Assembly (NCBI GenBank): GCA_958496175.1
Contig: OY292277.1
Coordinates: 35,661,050-35,725,049, forward strand
Length of the DNA: 64,000 bases
From: Sisyra terminalis
Lineage: Eukaryota > Arthropoda > Insecta > Neuroptera > Sisyridae
Direction: 5' to 3'
The translations under genes were made by a program, and so were the position numbers. Under the pieces are notes generated by a model. That model searched no databases and had not been told where the DNA came from. It saw only the letters and a program-made list of their open reading frames with translations. Positions 31,911 through 44,530 of the stretch are shown here, piece by piece (the stretch's first letter is position 1; each line of letters opens with the position of its first letter).

Positions 31911-34900
31911 TGCTATATACCCTATGTGCTTTTATAAAAGATAATTATGTAATTTAAACTAATACTTTAAATACAATTGTAGCGGAGCTTGAATCTTGAG
32001 ATATTTTCAATCATACATTGCAAGATTGAAATTCCTTCTTATGTATTATATAAGATAGTATGACTTAGTGATATTCTCTTTCCACTATCATCAACTAACG
32101 ATATACAACTGTTATTGTGTACTTTTAATTGTAAGCTCCTGTCGATGTCAGAGATTTCTAAATTAATCAAATTAAATAAGCCATAGTATTACATTAGTGT
32201 ATCATTTTTACTTACATTAAGTAAGTTGTTTAAATTCCAGAAGTATGCTAAATTGGAATGATAATATATGAACAGTTCATAAAGTGTTGCAGAGTTAAAA
32301 CTTATTGTATTCCCGGACAGTTTGAGATTGCCAGTGAACCTAGTGTGCATAAAAAGAAAATATTCCTCAGGATACATATGATTTTTTTCCAATAATTTCG
32401 GAATTTTCGGATCATTAATACCATATACCTATTTTATTTATAGCAATTAATGTTTTCACTGCATAAATCTGGTATTTTTTCTATCGTAAATTTAAATTGT
32501 TTAAATGTTTAAATTAATGAAAAATGCAAATACATTTTTATTATTTCTTCATCACCCATATATCTAAACTTTTCTAGATTTCAGTATGCCATTTTTAAGT
32601 TTTTTGTGCTTATTGAATACCTACTGTCAATAAAGGTTTATTATAGTCTAGAGACTACAACCTATTTATATTTTAATTCAAAAATTCAATGAAGAAAAAT
32701 AAGGGACTCCAGTCATTCCAGAAATAATCTCCCACTATTCCAATTAATGAAACTTTAACTGGTGTACGTATGTTAAACTTCGGTGGTTTTTGATAGCTCC
32801 GAAGTGGTTTTTTAGGCCAAAACAGAATTCTCGACCAAACATTAGTGGTTAATATAATTGACTTCAGTCAAACCCTAGTCATATGGAATAAAATCCAGCG
32901 ATACCCACACGAGTTATGGATCACATAAAGGAGTCTTTTACACCTCATTAATCTAGATTAATACTTAATACAGGTAATAAGTTTTAATACAGGTAATAAG
33001 AAAATATATCGCTGAATGCAAACTAAAATTAATTAGAACTTTCCACGGTTCTCAATTACAATTTCTCCAGGTTAAGAAATTTTTCTTTTGAGTTGGTCCA
33101 TTCCGAATTTTTACTACCAAAAACCTTTATCCCATCACAACTTTCTAATTTAAAGCATACAAAGTACTTCGCAGCTTATCGCTATTTCGCAATTCCATGT
33201 TTAATTTGATGTTTGTTTAATATATTTAGTTTAATTTCAAATATTAAACTAATATTAACATTGAACTTGATTATTATCATAGCTGTTAAAATTGTTGGTT
33301 TTGTTTTAGGGTTCCCCAGCTAAATGGAAAAAAACAGAACTCTTATGCCTTTTCACTACTTGTTCGTTGGTCTTTATTTTAGAGTGATTTTATTCAACTG
33401 TTTGGCACTTTGTAAATAAAATTTTTAAAAAGTGTGTTTCAGATATTATATAAATTTTGTAATACTGATGCAGAAAAACTAAGAAAAGTAGTACAAAATT
33501 TTTAAGAACATTATTTTTCTAAAAATATTAGTGCAAAAAGATATGTAACAGATAAATTGATCGCTAGATAAGGGTTTATTTAGAGATTGGTTTTGTAAAA
33601 TGATGAAATTTAAAATTAATTCTCATTTACATTCACAAATGGTTTACTATGCACTTTAAAAATCGTTCAAAGTTTGTCTTTTTTCCTCCTACTTTTCTAT
33701 CAAATAAAGTGGAGCATTCTGAAAAAAATACGTTTATCAAAAATTAGTTGGAACTACTTAGTTTTCTAGTACCATTATAAGCTACATTTGAGCTAAGTAA
33801 TTCCAGAAATTTGTTCACCAAATACCTCTTCTCCACTACAAATTTCTTCATATGCACCTAATAAAATTCTACTTTCATTAACATTGCATTAACACTATTT
33901 TATTTGTTTAGTATTAATTCAAAAAGCCAGCCCGGTTAGGACATTTTTTGAAGTATTGGGGACACCGGAAAGTAATATCTTTTCTGAATCTATAAACATT
34001 CAATTGCCATTTTTAGCTCATGAGTTATTTCAAAGTGGTAGTTAAGACATTTTATGATAAGAGTGATATGTTAACATATAAAAAAACTTTAAAAATATCT
34101 ATTTTTCTGAACTTTATATTGATATTGTCAGAAATTCTCAAATAAATACAGATTCGGTATTGTATGCTCTTCGAGTTGTACAAGGTAGTAACGCAAAGTT
34201 GCTACCAAAAACCGTTCGTTTCAAAATTTATCTAACAATAAGTGCAGTAGGATTTAATGAATGTCCAATGAGTTTTTAAGTTTCAATTCAATAATTTTGA
34301 TTTCTCCAATTCGTACCAACCAAGAATGTTAAAACTTTAAGCAATAAAATGTTAAGAAAAGAAGTGGTACTAACTCTATCAATCTTATCAAACACTCTAA
34401 TCAATCGACCAACTAAGTACACAAAAGTCTCCAAGAATTATCAATAGAAAAAATTTTACTCCACAACTCGCTAATGTAAGACTTGTAAGGGCTAGAAAAA
34501 CGAACTAAAAACCCTGGAAAAATGAATTAAATAAAGGAAGGTGATCACCAATCACCTTGATTGGCTTACTGATCAAAATTATCTAAATTTCGGATTTCTA
34601 TTAATTTCAATGGTGATTACCTTTTCTAAGTGGTAATGACCGTAATGGTGTTAAAAATGAGAGTTTTTTATATTTTTTTATACGGTTAATTGATTTTTCT
34701 TAGTTTGGGATTAAAAATCTTGAATTTTGTGATTTATTTGTAAAAATAATTGTATTACTTTCCGGTCCCTTTAATATTTGACTTTAAAGAATATTGACAA
34801 TTAAAGAAAAATAGAGTCATAAAATACTTGAGTGATATTTGGGATTTGAAAACTATGTTTTCTATCGATTTTATTTTCCATTTGCAATCTTTAAATTTTG

Positions 34901-35149
34901 ACATCTTATCGTGCACGTACGAAAATCGTTACGTTTGAAAGCTTTCACGCTTAAAATCAGTTACTTTCATTGAAAAATTGGCACAAGTTAAACTTGATAA
35001 ATGTCGATCATTTATAAAAATTTTTGTAAGGAAGAAAGAACTAAAGAAAATATCACATCTATTCTACTTTATTTTATTTCATTAATTTTATTCGTTTGTA
35101 AAAATTCAATAAAACTAATATAAACTTTAACGTTTCATTCAAAACATTG
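31911..35149. other. AT-rich DNA, nothing recognised
   Basis: The open frame at 32189-32392 (minus) has no recognisable features. No repeat family copy was noted. Confidence 0.5.
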
Positions 35150-35430
35150 TCAAATTTGATTTGCTAAATATTCTGCTTTATTCCACTCTGATTTTGCAAG
35201 CTTGATTTTAATAATTTTGCCAATTTGATTTCTCCTATCGGCAATTGTGGATGGCCGAAGCGAAGCGATGCGATGCGATCTAGGGGGTGAGATTAAGGGG
35301 TTGCAATCGGGTTGATTTTCTGGCGATGTATTTCGTTCACGCATTCTCCAACGACACAACAAATTTTTCGCTCGTATGTACCGAGTGAAATGATGAATGA
35401 TGTCAAAACGTTGTTGCCGTTTTTGGCATG
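35150..35430. other. GC-richer non-repetitive block
   Basis: It contains CGAAGCGAAGCGATGCGATG, CGATCTAGGGGGTGAG and a 70-codon minus frame (35362-35150). The frame has no family match, no signal peptide and no convincing donor. The composition contrast suggests function (regulatory DNA or a 5' exon of a minus-strand gene), but nothing identifies which. Confidence 0.3.
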
Positions 35431-37009
35431 AAAACTCAATTTATATTTTATTTACATATTTTATTTGTACCTTTCGTTCAACAACAAATTTATATTTCAG
35501 TGACTTGCTAAAGCGTTAGAAAAAGAGGAAAAAGAAGAGTTGAGCTTTTTTTCATTGTTAAGATTTTTTTGTTTTTATTTTCTAAGCAACGATTTATAGG
35601 GAGATGAAGAAAGAATTTATGCAAAACTGTTAATAAATTTAATTATGATGCTCAAAATAATGAGTGAAAATGAAAATAAGCATTTTCCACTCATCAGAAA
35701 CTTGACTCCAATTTCAACACTGAAAATGCACTTATCCGATACAGTGCATTTTAACTGAAATAATTAAATAAAGGAAACGTCAGGAAATTTAAACTTTTCG
35801 TAATAACTACGAAGCGAATTATACTACATAATGAGAAACGTGGTCAATTGTAACCCGTTACAATTGAAAAATTCGGGCTTTCCCGAAATTCTACAATCAT
35901 CAAAATTTAATAACCACCACTTATTTTCCAACTAATTCCCTCGATTATGGAAATTTTGCCGACAATAGTTATTTTCATTCACCCTAATTAATAATATCAG
36001 TTATCATTTTTCACGTGACATATCATTTTATTAGGGTGCACCAGGCACCTACATTGTGAAATTCCACCACATAAACCAGGGAATGTAAGGGGTAAGCTCA
36101 AAAGCTCAATCTGTGTCCGTTTAAACTATCGTCTCTTGCAAAGCTCACTGAGATTTTGTCAATTATAAGCTTCACACGAGCACAACATTAATTGTTCATT
36201 TCGTGCTTTTTGTCTGTTCATCGTTCATGTTTTACGTGTTTGGTGCTTTCTATCAACATATTCTTGTGTTAGTGTTGCGTTTTATATGTAATATAAAACC
36301 TTGATTAATGACTATGGATTTTGTTTGCCAATGCATGAATAGCGTTGTGAATGCGTTATGGGAACGTTAATGTGGAACTTATGGGAATTGATGATTCGTT
36401 TAAATTTATTATTTCGGTTATAAATCACAATTTTGCACACCAACATAATTTAGAAAAATTTTATTTGTAAAAACGAGGCACAGTATCCTAAAAAAATCTT
36501 AACTCAGATAAAATAAGATTGAATTATAAAGCAAAAGGAAAATTAAATAAAAATGATTCAGGATATAAATGATTTAATAAAAGGAATTTTACCTATAATT
36601 CTAGTACACCTTAGACATCTGTTTTTCTTTTGTTTCCCTAAGGTCTAAGCTATTAGTTCAAGAGCTGATGACGAATTTTGAATAGGTAGGTGTTTTAGGC
36701 ACGGTGAAGTAATAAAAAAAAATGAAACGTGAAACCTTCAAAAATTTGAACTTCAAGATAAAGAGACGAATTTAAAATTTCAAGAGTAGGATATTGTAGG
36801 GTTTAGTTATGATAATATTGACACCAAGTTTAAAAATTATTTTACATTTTATTCACATATATATATTATAACTTTTTTTAGACTCCAAGTTTGCATTTTT
36901 GATAAATGATATGAGAGATTTATGGTAACTGAAGTATAAAATAAATACTATAGTTTCAATTCGATCAATAGATACATCGTTGGCATACAAGTAATTACGT
37001 CGAGTGAAA
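35431..37009. other. AT-rich DNA, nothing recognised
   Basis: No gene or known repeat was recognised. The 63-codon minus frame (36853-37044) enters the minisatellite and is a shadow. Confidence 0.45.
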
Positions 37010-37362
37010 GAACCAAGCAGAAATAATCGAGATGGCGTTCCCACTTTCAGCCAATAATAGCTGGTTGATCAAAAATCTGTGGAGGAATCAAGCAGAAAAC
37101 ATCAAGAGGGTGTTCTCACCATCAGCTAATCACAGCTAGCTGATCGAAAGTTAGTAGAAAACTTTGAAAAAAAAATAGAAAAGGTGTTCCCACCATGATT
37201 GAAAATCAGTTGAAGAACCTTGAAAAAAAACGTAGAAAAGGCGTTCCCATCAACAGAAAATCACAGCGGGGTGATTTAAAATCACTGGAAGAACCAAGCG
37301 GAAAACATAGTGAGGACATTCTAACCTACTGCCAATTACAGTAGGATGATCGAAAATTACTC
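37010..37362. repeat. Minisatellite, about five diverged ~70-bp units
   Basis: Units begin GAACCAAGCAGAAA (37010), GGAATCAAGCAGAAAACATC, AACTTTGAAAAAAAAATAGA, GAACCTTGAAAAAAAACGTA and GAACCAAGCGGAAAACATAG. Each continues through GGCGTTCCCACCATCAGC or a variant, then AATCACAGCTGG, then GATCGAAAATCAGTGGAA. Unit length varies from about 55 to 76 bp through internal deletions. Confidence 0.85.
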
Positions 37363-40300
37363 TTAATTACGTAATATATCGTCAATTACTGTTTTTGATT
37401 TTGTTGATAGAATGCAGTTATTATACATTTTTAAACTAAGTTTGGTGTCCAGAAACTCAATCAAAGATATCGTTATATCTAATACAATATTTTCATGAAA
37501 ATTTCCACTTAAAATCTTTGGGATTTTATCTTGTTAAGTATTTCAGATACCTCTGGTATGTATTTTATTAAATTTTCGTTGATGAAATTTTTCCGGTTTT
37601 TTGGGTCTGGCAGTCTTGTATTCTTTCTTTTTTCGATAATCATGATTATATTCTGTTTTCGTTTTCGGTAAACTAAAAATGTTTCTGTTAAAATAAGGAT
37701 ATGTTTATTGAAACAATACACAATCCAGCATGGTTGTTAGGACGACTGTTCCCAAGCAATGTAATGCACAGGCAAGCACCTGCATTAAAAACACTGTAAT
37801 GTTCTTTTTTCATTCTCTCGTTCGTTAAATCTTAATCTTATTTTTCGTTATTGGTAATTGTTTGTGTATAAAGAACCTAAGCTACGCTGGTATTCTCGAA
37901 TTACGTGGTCTTTCAGCAACGAATTTTACCAACCCAATAGTCTGGAATTCTTTTGGTCGGTGTCTAAAACATTTACCCAAAATTAGTGATTAGCTTTTGA
38001 ACTATATTTAACACTGTTATGCAGTCTTTCCAATCATTCTAGCGGTTCAAAAAATATTTGATGATTTATACTTTTATGTCTTTCTTTATTTTCAATAATT
38101 TATGTTATTGAATCTTGTAAAACTGTTGTTTTCTTATCCCAAACTGTTACTATTTTTTACTTTTACTATTATTATTTACTGAAGCATTAAGGATCAACCG
38201 AAAGTAGGTATTTTTTTGTTTTCTTTAATTAACACGCACAAAAACTAAGGTATGTAATAGTTAAGGTTACATAGATTGAACCTTCTATTTTGAAAATAAC
38301 TTAAATCTATTCCAGGAACAATCTTTTAAGTATTATTACATTAATCCATGAGAACAAACTTTATCTGTCTAAAATTGATAAAAATACTTTGAGGAAATAT
38401 CTAGAAACTATATAAGTTACTTTTTTAAAAAGTATACGAAGTTAGTTTGGGCATCTAGTTACTCTTAAAAAAGGAACTTTAATATTTGTCTTAAGTTTCT
38501 ATTTAAGGTACTTAAAAATATAATTTTTAGTAACTTTTCATACCACATTTGTACTCAGTTTCGTAACGTATTAAGTAAAGTTGTTTATGTATTTATTATC
38601 TTTATTTATTAAAGAAAAAAGAAAACATGTATATTTAATTTCCAATAAACGCAATATACCTTTAAAACGATAGAAGATTCATATTAGAGGTGCATATTGA
38701 ATTTTAGGGAACTAAACGAAATAAAGCTTCAAATGAAATAGAAAAAGATATTTACTATACCAAAACATATCTATAACTTTGTTAAGTAAAAAAAGAAAAA
38801 AGTTACATCATTTTTTAAAATTTTCACCAAATTTATAGACTGAATTTTTCTTAGATTAAATGAATGCAATTTATTATCAGTTTGTAATCAGAGCTTTCTT
38901 GTGTATGAGGTTGTGGGTATTTTTCTTAGTAGCGCATTGAATAGCATACCACCTTATTTGGCTGACTTTTGGTGAAAATTGCAGATGATAATTAATTTTT
39001 GTTTAAATTTTCACTGACAAAATGTTAACATTTGGCTTAAAGAGATATTTTTGGCTAAAGATTTGAAAGAAAAATGATCAAACAATTTAACAGATTGCAG
39101 TTTAGAATTACAATAATGAAAACCGCACCATTATGTATTCTTCGTTTTGTTTAAGTGGAACAAGTTTTCGTTGCACATCGAAAGCAATGCATCGCTATAT
39201 TTGATTAAAGTGCTAACATAACGACTATAGTGTATCCCATATTGTGTACACACACCTACATTTGCATGTAAGCTTAACCATTTATATACTTGTACAAACT
39301 ATATAAATACACAAGTGTATTATTTTGCTTATGCTACTTCTACATATTATAAAACATACAAATGAATTTACAATACGCTTGTTATTTCCTCAAACAAGAA
39401 ATTTGTCAGTTTGTCCGTTTGCTAGTTTGCCATTTTCTATGCTTACATTGTGCCAACTTTTCAGGGCTTTAAAGTTTTGAAAACTCTGCTCGTTATTTGC
39501 CATACGAATGAGAATACTAACGTTTTAACAAATTAATCATAATGTAATAAAAGTAAATTTTAAAAAATTAGTTAGTATTATAACAACGACGTCTCGCCGA
39601 GACTAATAAATTAGTAGAATTAAAATTGAATGTAATTGCTGAGGTGAGTTTTCAAAGTGCAGCGCGTTAAAAAAAAATAAACAGATTTATAATTACGTTA
39701 TGGAAATGTTGCTTCGTTGAGGTTTATTTAGTTAACAGTTTTCTTTTTCAGAAAACTCGGAATATTTTGAATTACTTGATTGCATAAATTTAATTTAAAT
39801 TTTAACCAGGAAGTTGCTAGATGCTTCAAAGTACTGTTTAATAAATTCAAATTATAACATTCCGTGGATGTAAATGTGGTCAAATTATTAGGTTTTAGGT
39901 ATTCCTGGAAGACCCTTGTTTCACCATTTTCCCTAACCGTCAGTGGTAAGTTGAAGGCCGAATCGATAGGAAAAAAATATGCTACAATGAAATTTTTTTT
40001 TTCGGATTCGATAATAATTTTAATCTTTCAAAATATATCATAATTATTAATCAAGATCTATTCATTAAACGACGATTTTTTAAATAAGTGGTACATAAAT
40101 TAATGATATTGTGTAATAAAGAAAATGTTTCCCTTTAGAAAATTACTTTCCAGATTATACTCTCAGGAGAATTTACTTCCGGAATGATGACTATTTTTAG
40201 CTCGCAAACCAAGATTTTTTTTTTCGAGCGCGGCCCTTGAAAGAATAATAAAATGCGGTATTATCTTTTTTTATAAACTGAACATTTTATTTATTTATGT

Positions 40301-40729
40301 ATGCATATACAAATATAAATAATCACAGAAAAATTGTAAAAATCACAAAATATTTGAGAAAAATTAAAGAAATATACTTTTTTTAAGCTGTATCTTCTTT
40401 GACAATTTTTTTAACAGCAAAAACAGCAATCTCAACGACAAATCAATGAGATTCATCAGAAAAAATCATTAGAAAATAAAAATTCAGAAAAAAATAACAG
40501 ACTTTTCGAAGTGTTTATGAACCCAAATCACCAATGTACAGTAATATTTTTAAATTTTTTTAGGCCTACAATTCTGTAAGTACATTTTTTTGAAGTGTTT
40601 TTGTAAACTTCTATCTTTTTATGTGTGTTAAATGTCAGTGTTCCTCTTTGTTGTATTCCACAGAATATGAACGTGTTTTGTGCTTGATAGCTCCTTACAA
40701 ACAATAAATAGGCATTTTTAGATAGGCAT
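37363..40729. other. AT-rich DNA, nothing recognised
   Basis: There is one 70-codon minus frame (37509-37721) without family features. A 13-bp palindrome GTCTCGCCGAGAC lies near 39591. No repeat copies of the families listed here were recognised. Confidence 0.45.
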
Positions 40730-41075
40730 CAGTTAGTTCGGCCACTTTTAAGTTCGACCTAGAGCAGTAATGGCGAACCTATGACCTATGAACCTATGAA
40801 TCTATATGGGTCAGGCACTGGTTCACGCAAGCTTTCTAACTGGCCCACGGTGGTTAGGCAACCATTAGTTTGTTCCTTTTGTAGAAAGAGACTTCCATAA
40901 CACTTGTATCGTATCCTCTTTGTTTCACTTTGCGAGGTGCTAATAAGCGCCATGCACATTAGTGACCCAACAGCTAGTACTAAAAAAATATTAACAAAAT
41001 TTGACCCACGCCTCAAAAAAGATCGCTATCACTAGGGTCTAATTACTAGGTGGCCGAACTTACGGGAGTCTACTG
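40730..41075. mobile_element. TIR element with CAGT...TTCGGCCAC ends, carrying a nested hAT MITE
   Basis: The left end is CAGTTAGTTCGGCCACTTTT (from 40730). The right end, read inward from 41075, is CAGTAGACTCCCGTAAGTTC then GGCCACC. Ends starting CAGT with a TA next to the right end resemble pogo/Tigger-type elements. The outer element is interrupted by the element at 40765-41034. Confidence 0.55.
40765..41034. mobile_element. hAT-type MITE nested in the element at 40730-41075
   Basis: The left end CAGTAATGGCGAACCTATGA and the right end, read inward, TAGTGATAGCGATCTTTTTT then GAGGCG, pair as TIRs typical of hAT MITEs. The octamers on each side are only weakly alike, so the target duplication is decayed. 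The 76-codon minus frame (40786-41016) lies wholly inside and is not a gene. Confidence 0.6.
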
Positions 41076-41325
41076 TATATGTTACGGGTAAAGTTAGATT
41101 GACGAGTAAACCTAGGCTTACCCGGGAAAACTGCGGATTACTCAAGAAACATGGGTAAAATATGAAATATAACTGAAATTGGACATGTTTCGCGCTTTAC
41201 CCGGTAGACCGCGTTCCACCCATATATAATCAAACAATTTCTGCTATAATAAAAACTTAAAAACCGAATGGGTCGCGACCCACCATTGGTCCGCGGTCCA
41301 TCGATTGAGAAACGCTATTACAGAA
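41076..41325. mobile_element. Decayed transposon fragments, hAT-type right end
   Basis: Near the right border GGGTCGCGACCCACCATTGG, then GGTCCGCGGTCCATCGATTG and AGAAACGCTATTACAG, is a typical hAT terminus in reverse orientation. The left part holds TTACCCGGGAAAACTGCGG and TTTACCCGGTAGACCGCG, which look like remains of another element. Confidence 0.45.
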
Positions 41326-42609
41326 TATATAGTATTTAAAGAACATACTTCGTAAATTATACGATTCTGTTAATAATAATGAAAAAATTTAGGAAAAAGA
41401 CTACTCAACATCAAATTATACAATTCCTGAATTAAAATTTCTGTTTTTTATTTTATTGTTATGTATCATGACTTTATAATTACTAAAGTCGTTAGTGATT
41501 CCAGAACTTAGATGGAAGTTGACACGTTTTCAAAATCATCGATATACTTGGACTCGAGCTTGGCAAAACATCTTAAGGAAAAAGAAGGATTTTAAAAAAA
41601 TCTATCGAAATTAAAGAATAATTCAATAGTTTATAAATAGAAAAAAGGTTATCATTTTACATATTTATTTTCGTTTCCTTCTTTTGAATATTTATATTTT
41701 AAAAAGTTCGTAAGTAAATAAGTCTATTTTTTTTCAATTAAATTGAAGTTACAAATTTGTTTTTATTTCAATGTGGTAAACTTTCACCACCTTTTCATTA
41801 ATTAGAATTTTTCCATTAAAAACGCAAAATATGCAAAAAATTGGAAAAAAATAACTGCGTCGTTGGCAAAAATTATCATCATCCCGAACCCGCAACATTA
41901 AATTTGTTATACATAACGGGTGTGTATGTATTGCATTAATTTTCCGCTTGTCTTGGCAAATTTTCCATCATTCAAAACAAGGGATGTCACGATATAAGGA
42001 CAAAGCAACTGCTCCCTCGACCCCCCTATTACCTGATCTTGTGAGATTAAGACTCATGGATTTACGATAGCACCAACAATAAGATCAAAAAGAAAAAAAA
42101 ATAGCCGAAAGATTTCATTTCTTCTCATCTAATAAAGTTGACAAAAAGAGAAAAAAATTTCCGTCTATGTACCATACTCGGTTGTGTTCTTTACAAAAAT
42201 ACTTTACTAGGCAATTTTCTTTTGTGTTGAAATTACATCACTTTTTGGTACGAACATTCGGCTTTTGTTTGTTTACAGAAAAATAAGTTTTAATATAAGT
42301 TTTCATTTGGCATTTGTTTTTAAATGAATACAGATTTTTTTTAAATATGAAATGGGACAATTTACATAAAGTTATATGAATCAATTTAAAAGAAGGGAGA
42401 AACTTTTAATGAAGGACTGAATTATTTGGGTTGAAATAAATAGTATAGCAAATTATAAATACAAAATATCAGACGAAGAAAGTACTTAACAATAAGTTTG
42501 AAAGTTACAAAAAAAAGTTTTTGAATAAATTCTCAATTTTTAATTGACAAACTTTGTATCGTTAATATTTTTTGTAGATGCTTAATATTTTCTTAATGAT
42601 GAATTACCA
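41326..42609. other. AT-rich DNA, nothing recognised
   Basis: No recognised gene or repeat. Confidence 0.45.
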
Positions 42610-43320
42610 TAGTTTTTCTTTAGTCTTTAATGACTGTAGAGTTGTTCAAGAAAAAAAATGCTTGATACATAGAATCAAACCTAGCCGGGGCTGTCTGAAA
42701 AATGTATCTTAGTTACTTTGAAGTATCTAAGACACTATATCATAGTTTCTTATATTTTTTTTCAAAGAAGTATCTAGTATGTTAGATACTTTTTAAACGG
42801 AACTGCATCTTGTAACTTAGAAAGTATCTGAGTAGCCGAAAAGTAACTTAGATACCGAAATATTCAGAGGTAGGTACAGGAATTTATTTTATTTAGTTCT
42901 ATAAGATTTAATTTGCACTTCTAATACTAATCTTCTGTCGTTTTAAAGTGGGTTGTGTTATAGGGAACTAGGCAAATATATTTTCTTTTTTCCTAAGTTA
43001 GTAAACGTATGAAATACATGATCTCTTATTACCAAAGCACTTTACCATATATGTTACAAAACTTAGTATATACATATTTCATTATATATAAAGTAACTTA
43101 AAAAGTTACTAACCTTCAAAGTACCTAAAAGTAACTTAAGATAAGTATTGTTGTTTTTTAGAGTAACTGAAACCTAATCAAAATCATTACTAAGCCGTAA
43201 TCAAGAAAGAAATTGAGTCATAGGACATATATAATTATACTTTAACTTTCCCAAAGTATCTTAGACAGCCCTGAACTTAGCACAGCTATTAGTTTTGGAG
43301 TAGCCATCTTGTTTTTTTGT
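42610..43320 (-). mobile_element. tRNA-derived SINE (inverted), split by a hAT-type element
   Basis: The SINE tail and B-box part read on the plus strand as GTCTTTAATGACTGTAGAGT, then GCTTGATACATAGAATCAAA and CCTAGC (to 42685). The A-box half resumes at 43274 with AACTTAGCACAGCTATTAGT, TTTGGAGTAGCCATCTTG. The 588 bp between is the element at 42686-43273. As in two other SINEs here, the break is next to the B-box. Confidence 0.7.
42678..43281. mobile_element. hAT-like element rich in AAGTAACTTAGATAC motifs, 8-bp TSD
   Basis: The TIRs are CGGGGCTGTCTGAAAAATGT (from 42686) and, read inward from 43273, CAGGGCTGTCTAAGATACTT. The octamers AACCTAGC (42678-42685) and AACTTAGC (43274-43281) match at 7 of 8 and duplicate SINE sequence. 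The interior is filled with inverted and direct copies of a GTATCTAAGTTACTTT-like motif. No protein is encoded. The 79-codon minus frame at 43242-43481 only overlaps its right end. Confidence 0.8.
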
Positions 43321-43768
43321 TTTTTAATATGTTTCCCAAATATGTATTTTTCAAAGATTACTATTGTGAAAATATCCCAATACATTTTAAAAAAAAATTT
43401 ATTAGCTTCATCAAAAAGGTAAATTCCATTAATTCGTTGAACTTTTATGGAAAAATCTGAATTTAATTTTTGAACACTCAAACCATGTGTTTCTATTGAA
43501 AACCTTGTCTATGTAAATATTTTATTTTTATTTAAAAAAAAATCGAGTTTTAACAAATTAATACTCGCATCAATAATTTTCGATTATGAATATACCATCA
43601 AATTATTGATTGAACAGCTCATATTAGTAAAAACATATATTAGGGGTGCACAAGGGTGGATTGAATTAAAACTCATCGTTACTAAAAGGTAATTCAACTA
43701 ATATTTTTTTACACTATAGATATGGTTTTAAAAAAATTGTGTAAATAGGGAATTAGGTGTAAACAGAG

Positions 43769-44530
43769 TTGTCGGAAAAAAGTATCTAAGTTACTTTGAA
43801 GTAACTAAGTTACTTTAAAGATACCTTATCTTAGTTTCTTTAATTTTTTCAAAATAATAATTTGAATCTTAGATATTTTTCAAAGGAACTGTATCTTGTA
43901 ATCAGTGGCGTAACATGGTGGATGCCGGGCGACATATTGATATTAATAGTTTTAAAAAATATTTTTCTTTGAAAAGAACATTTTTAAATAATAAAAGAAT
44001 TTAAAGTATTTCATTTTTCATCGATTTTCCCGACAAAGGATGAAATAAAAATATGGGGCGGCGAATCTGGTCGGTCCCAGGTAGGGAAATCGCATGCAAC
44101 GCCATTGCTTGAACTTTAAAAAGTATCGTAGATATCGAAAGTAACCTAAGTATTGAAAGTTTAGATATAAAGTTTTATTTTATTTCGTTCTAAGATTTAC
44201 TTTCTACCTTTTATATTAATTTTCCGTCGTTTTTAAAGTGTGTTTTGTGGACAGGGGATAAGATACATATTTTCATTTTTCATAAGTTAGTAAAAGTAAG
44301 AAATACATTGTCTGATTACCTTACTACTTTACCTAAAACGTTATGAAAGTTAGTACATCCATAATCAAAAAAGTAACTTATGATAAGTATTTAAGTTGAT
44401 TTTTGTAAAAGTAACTATAGTAATTACTAGTAACTATAGTAAGTTACTATAGTAACTATAGTAACTAAAGTTACCCAAAGTAACTTTCAATACTTTTTAA
44501 AAAAGTAACTTATCTAGTGTCTAGATTGTT
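43769..44530. mobile_element. Second copy of the GTATCTAAGTTACTTT element, carrying a nested MITE
   Basis: The left end CAGAGTTGTCGGAAAAAAGT, then ATCTAAGTTACTTTGAAGTA, matches the element at 42686. The sequence follows that element until it is interrupted by the MITE at 43903-44107, then resumes with AAAAGTATCGTAGATATCG. The right terminus is eroded. A short tandem run of AACTATAGT units lies at about 44407-44475. Confidence 0.65.
43895..44115. mobile_element. hAT MITE nested in the preceding element
   Basis: The element occupies 43903-44107. The left end is CAGTGGCGTAACATGGTGGA and the right end, read inward, CAATGGCGTTGCATGCGATT. The flanks CTTGTAAT and CTTGAACT agree at 6 of 8. The uninterrupted sibling element reads CATCTTGTAACTTAGAAAG at this point, so the insertion site can be reconstructed by comparison. 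Confidence 0.8.

Noticed and set aside
40786..41016. 76-codon minus-strand frame
   Set aside because: It lies wholly inside a hAT-type MITE and is not a gene.
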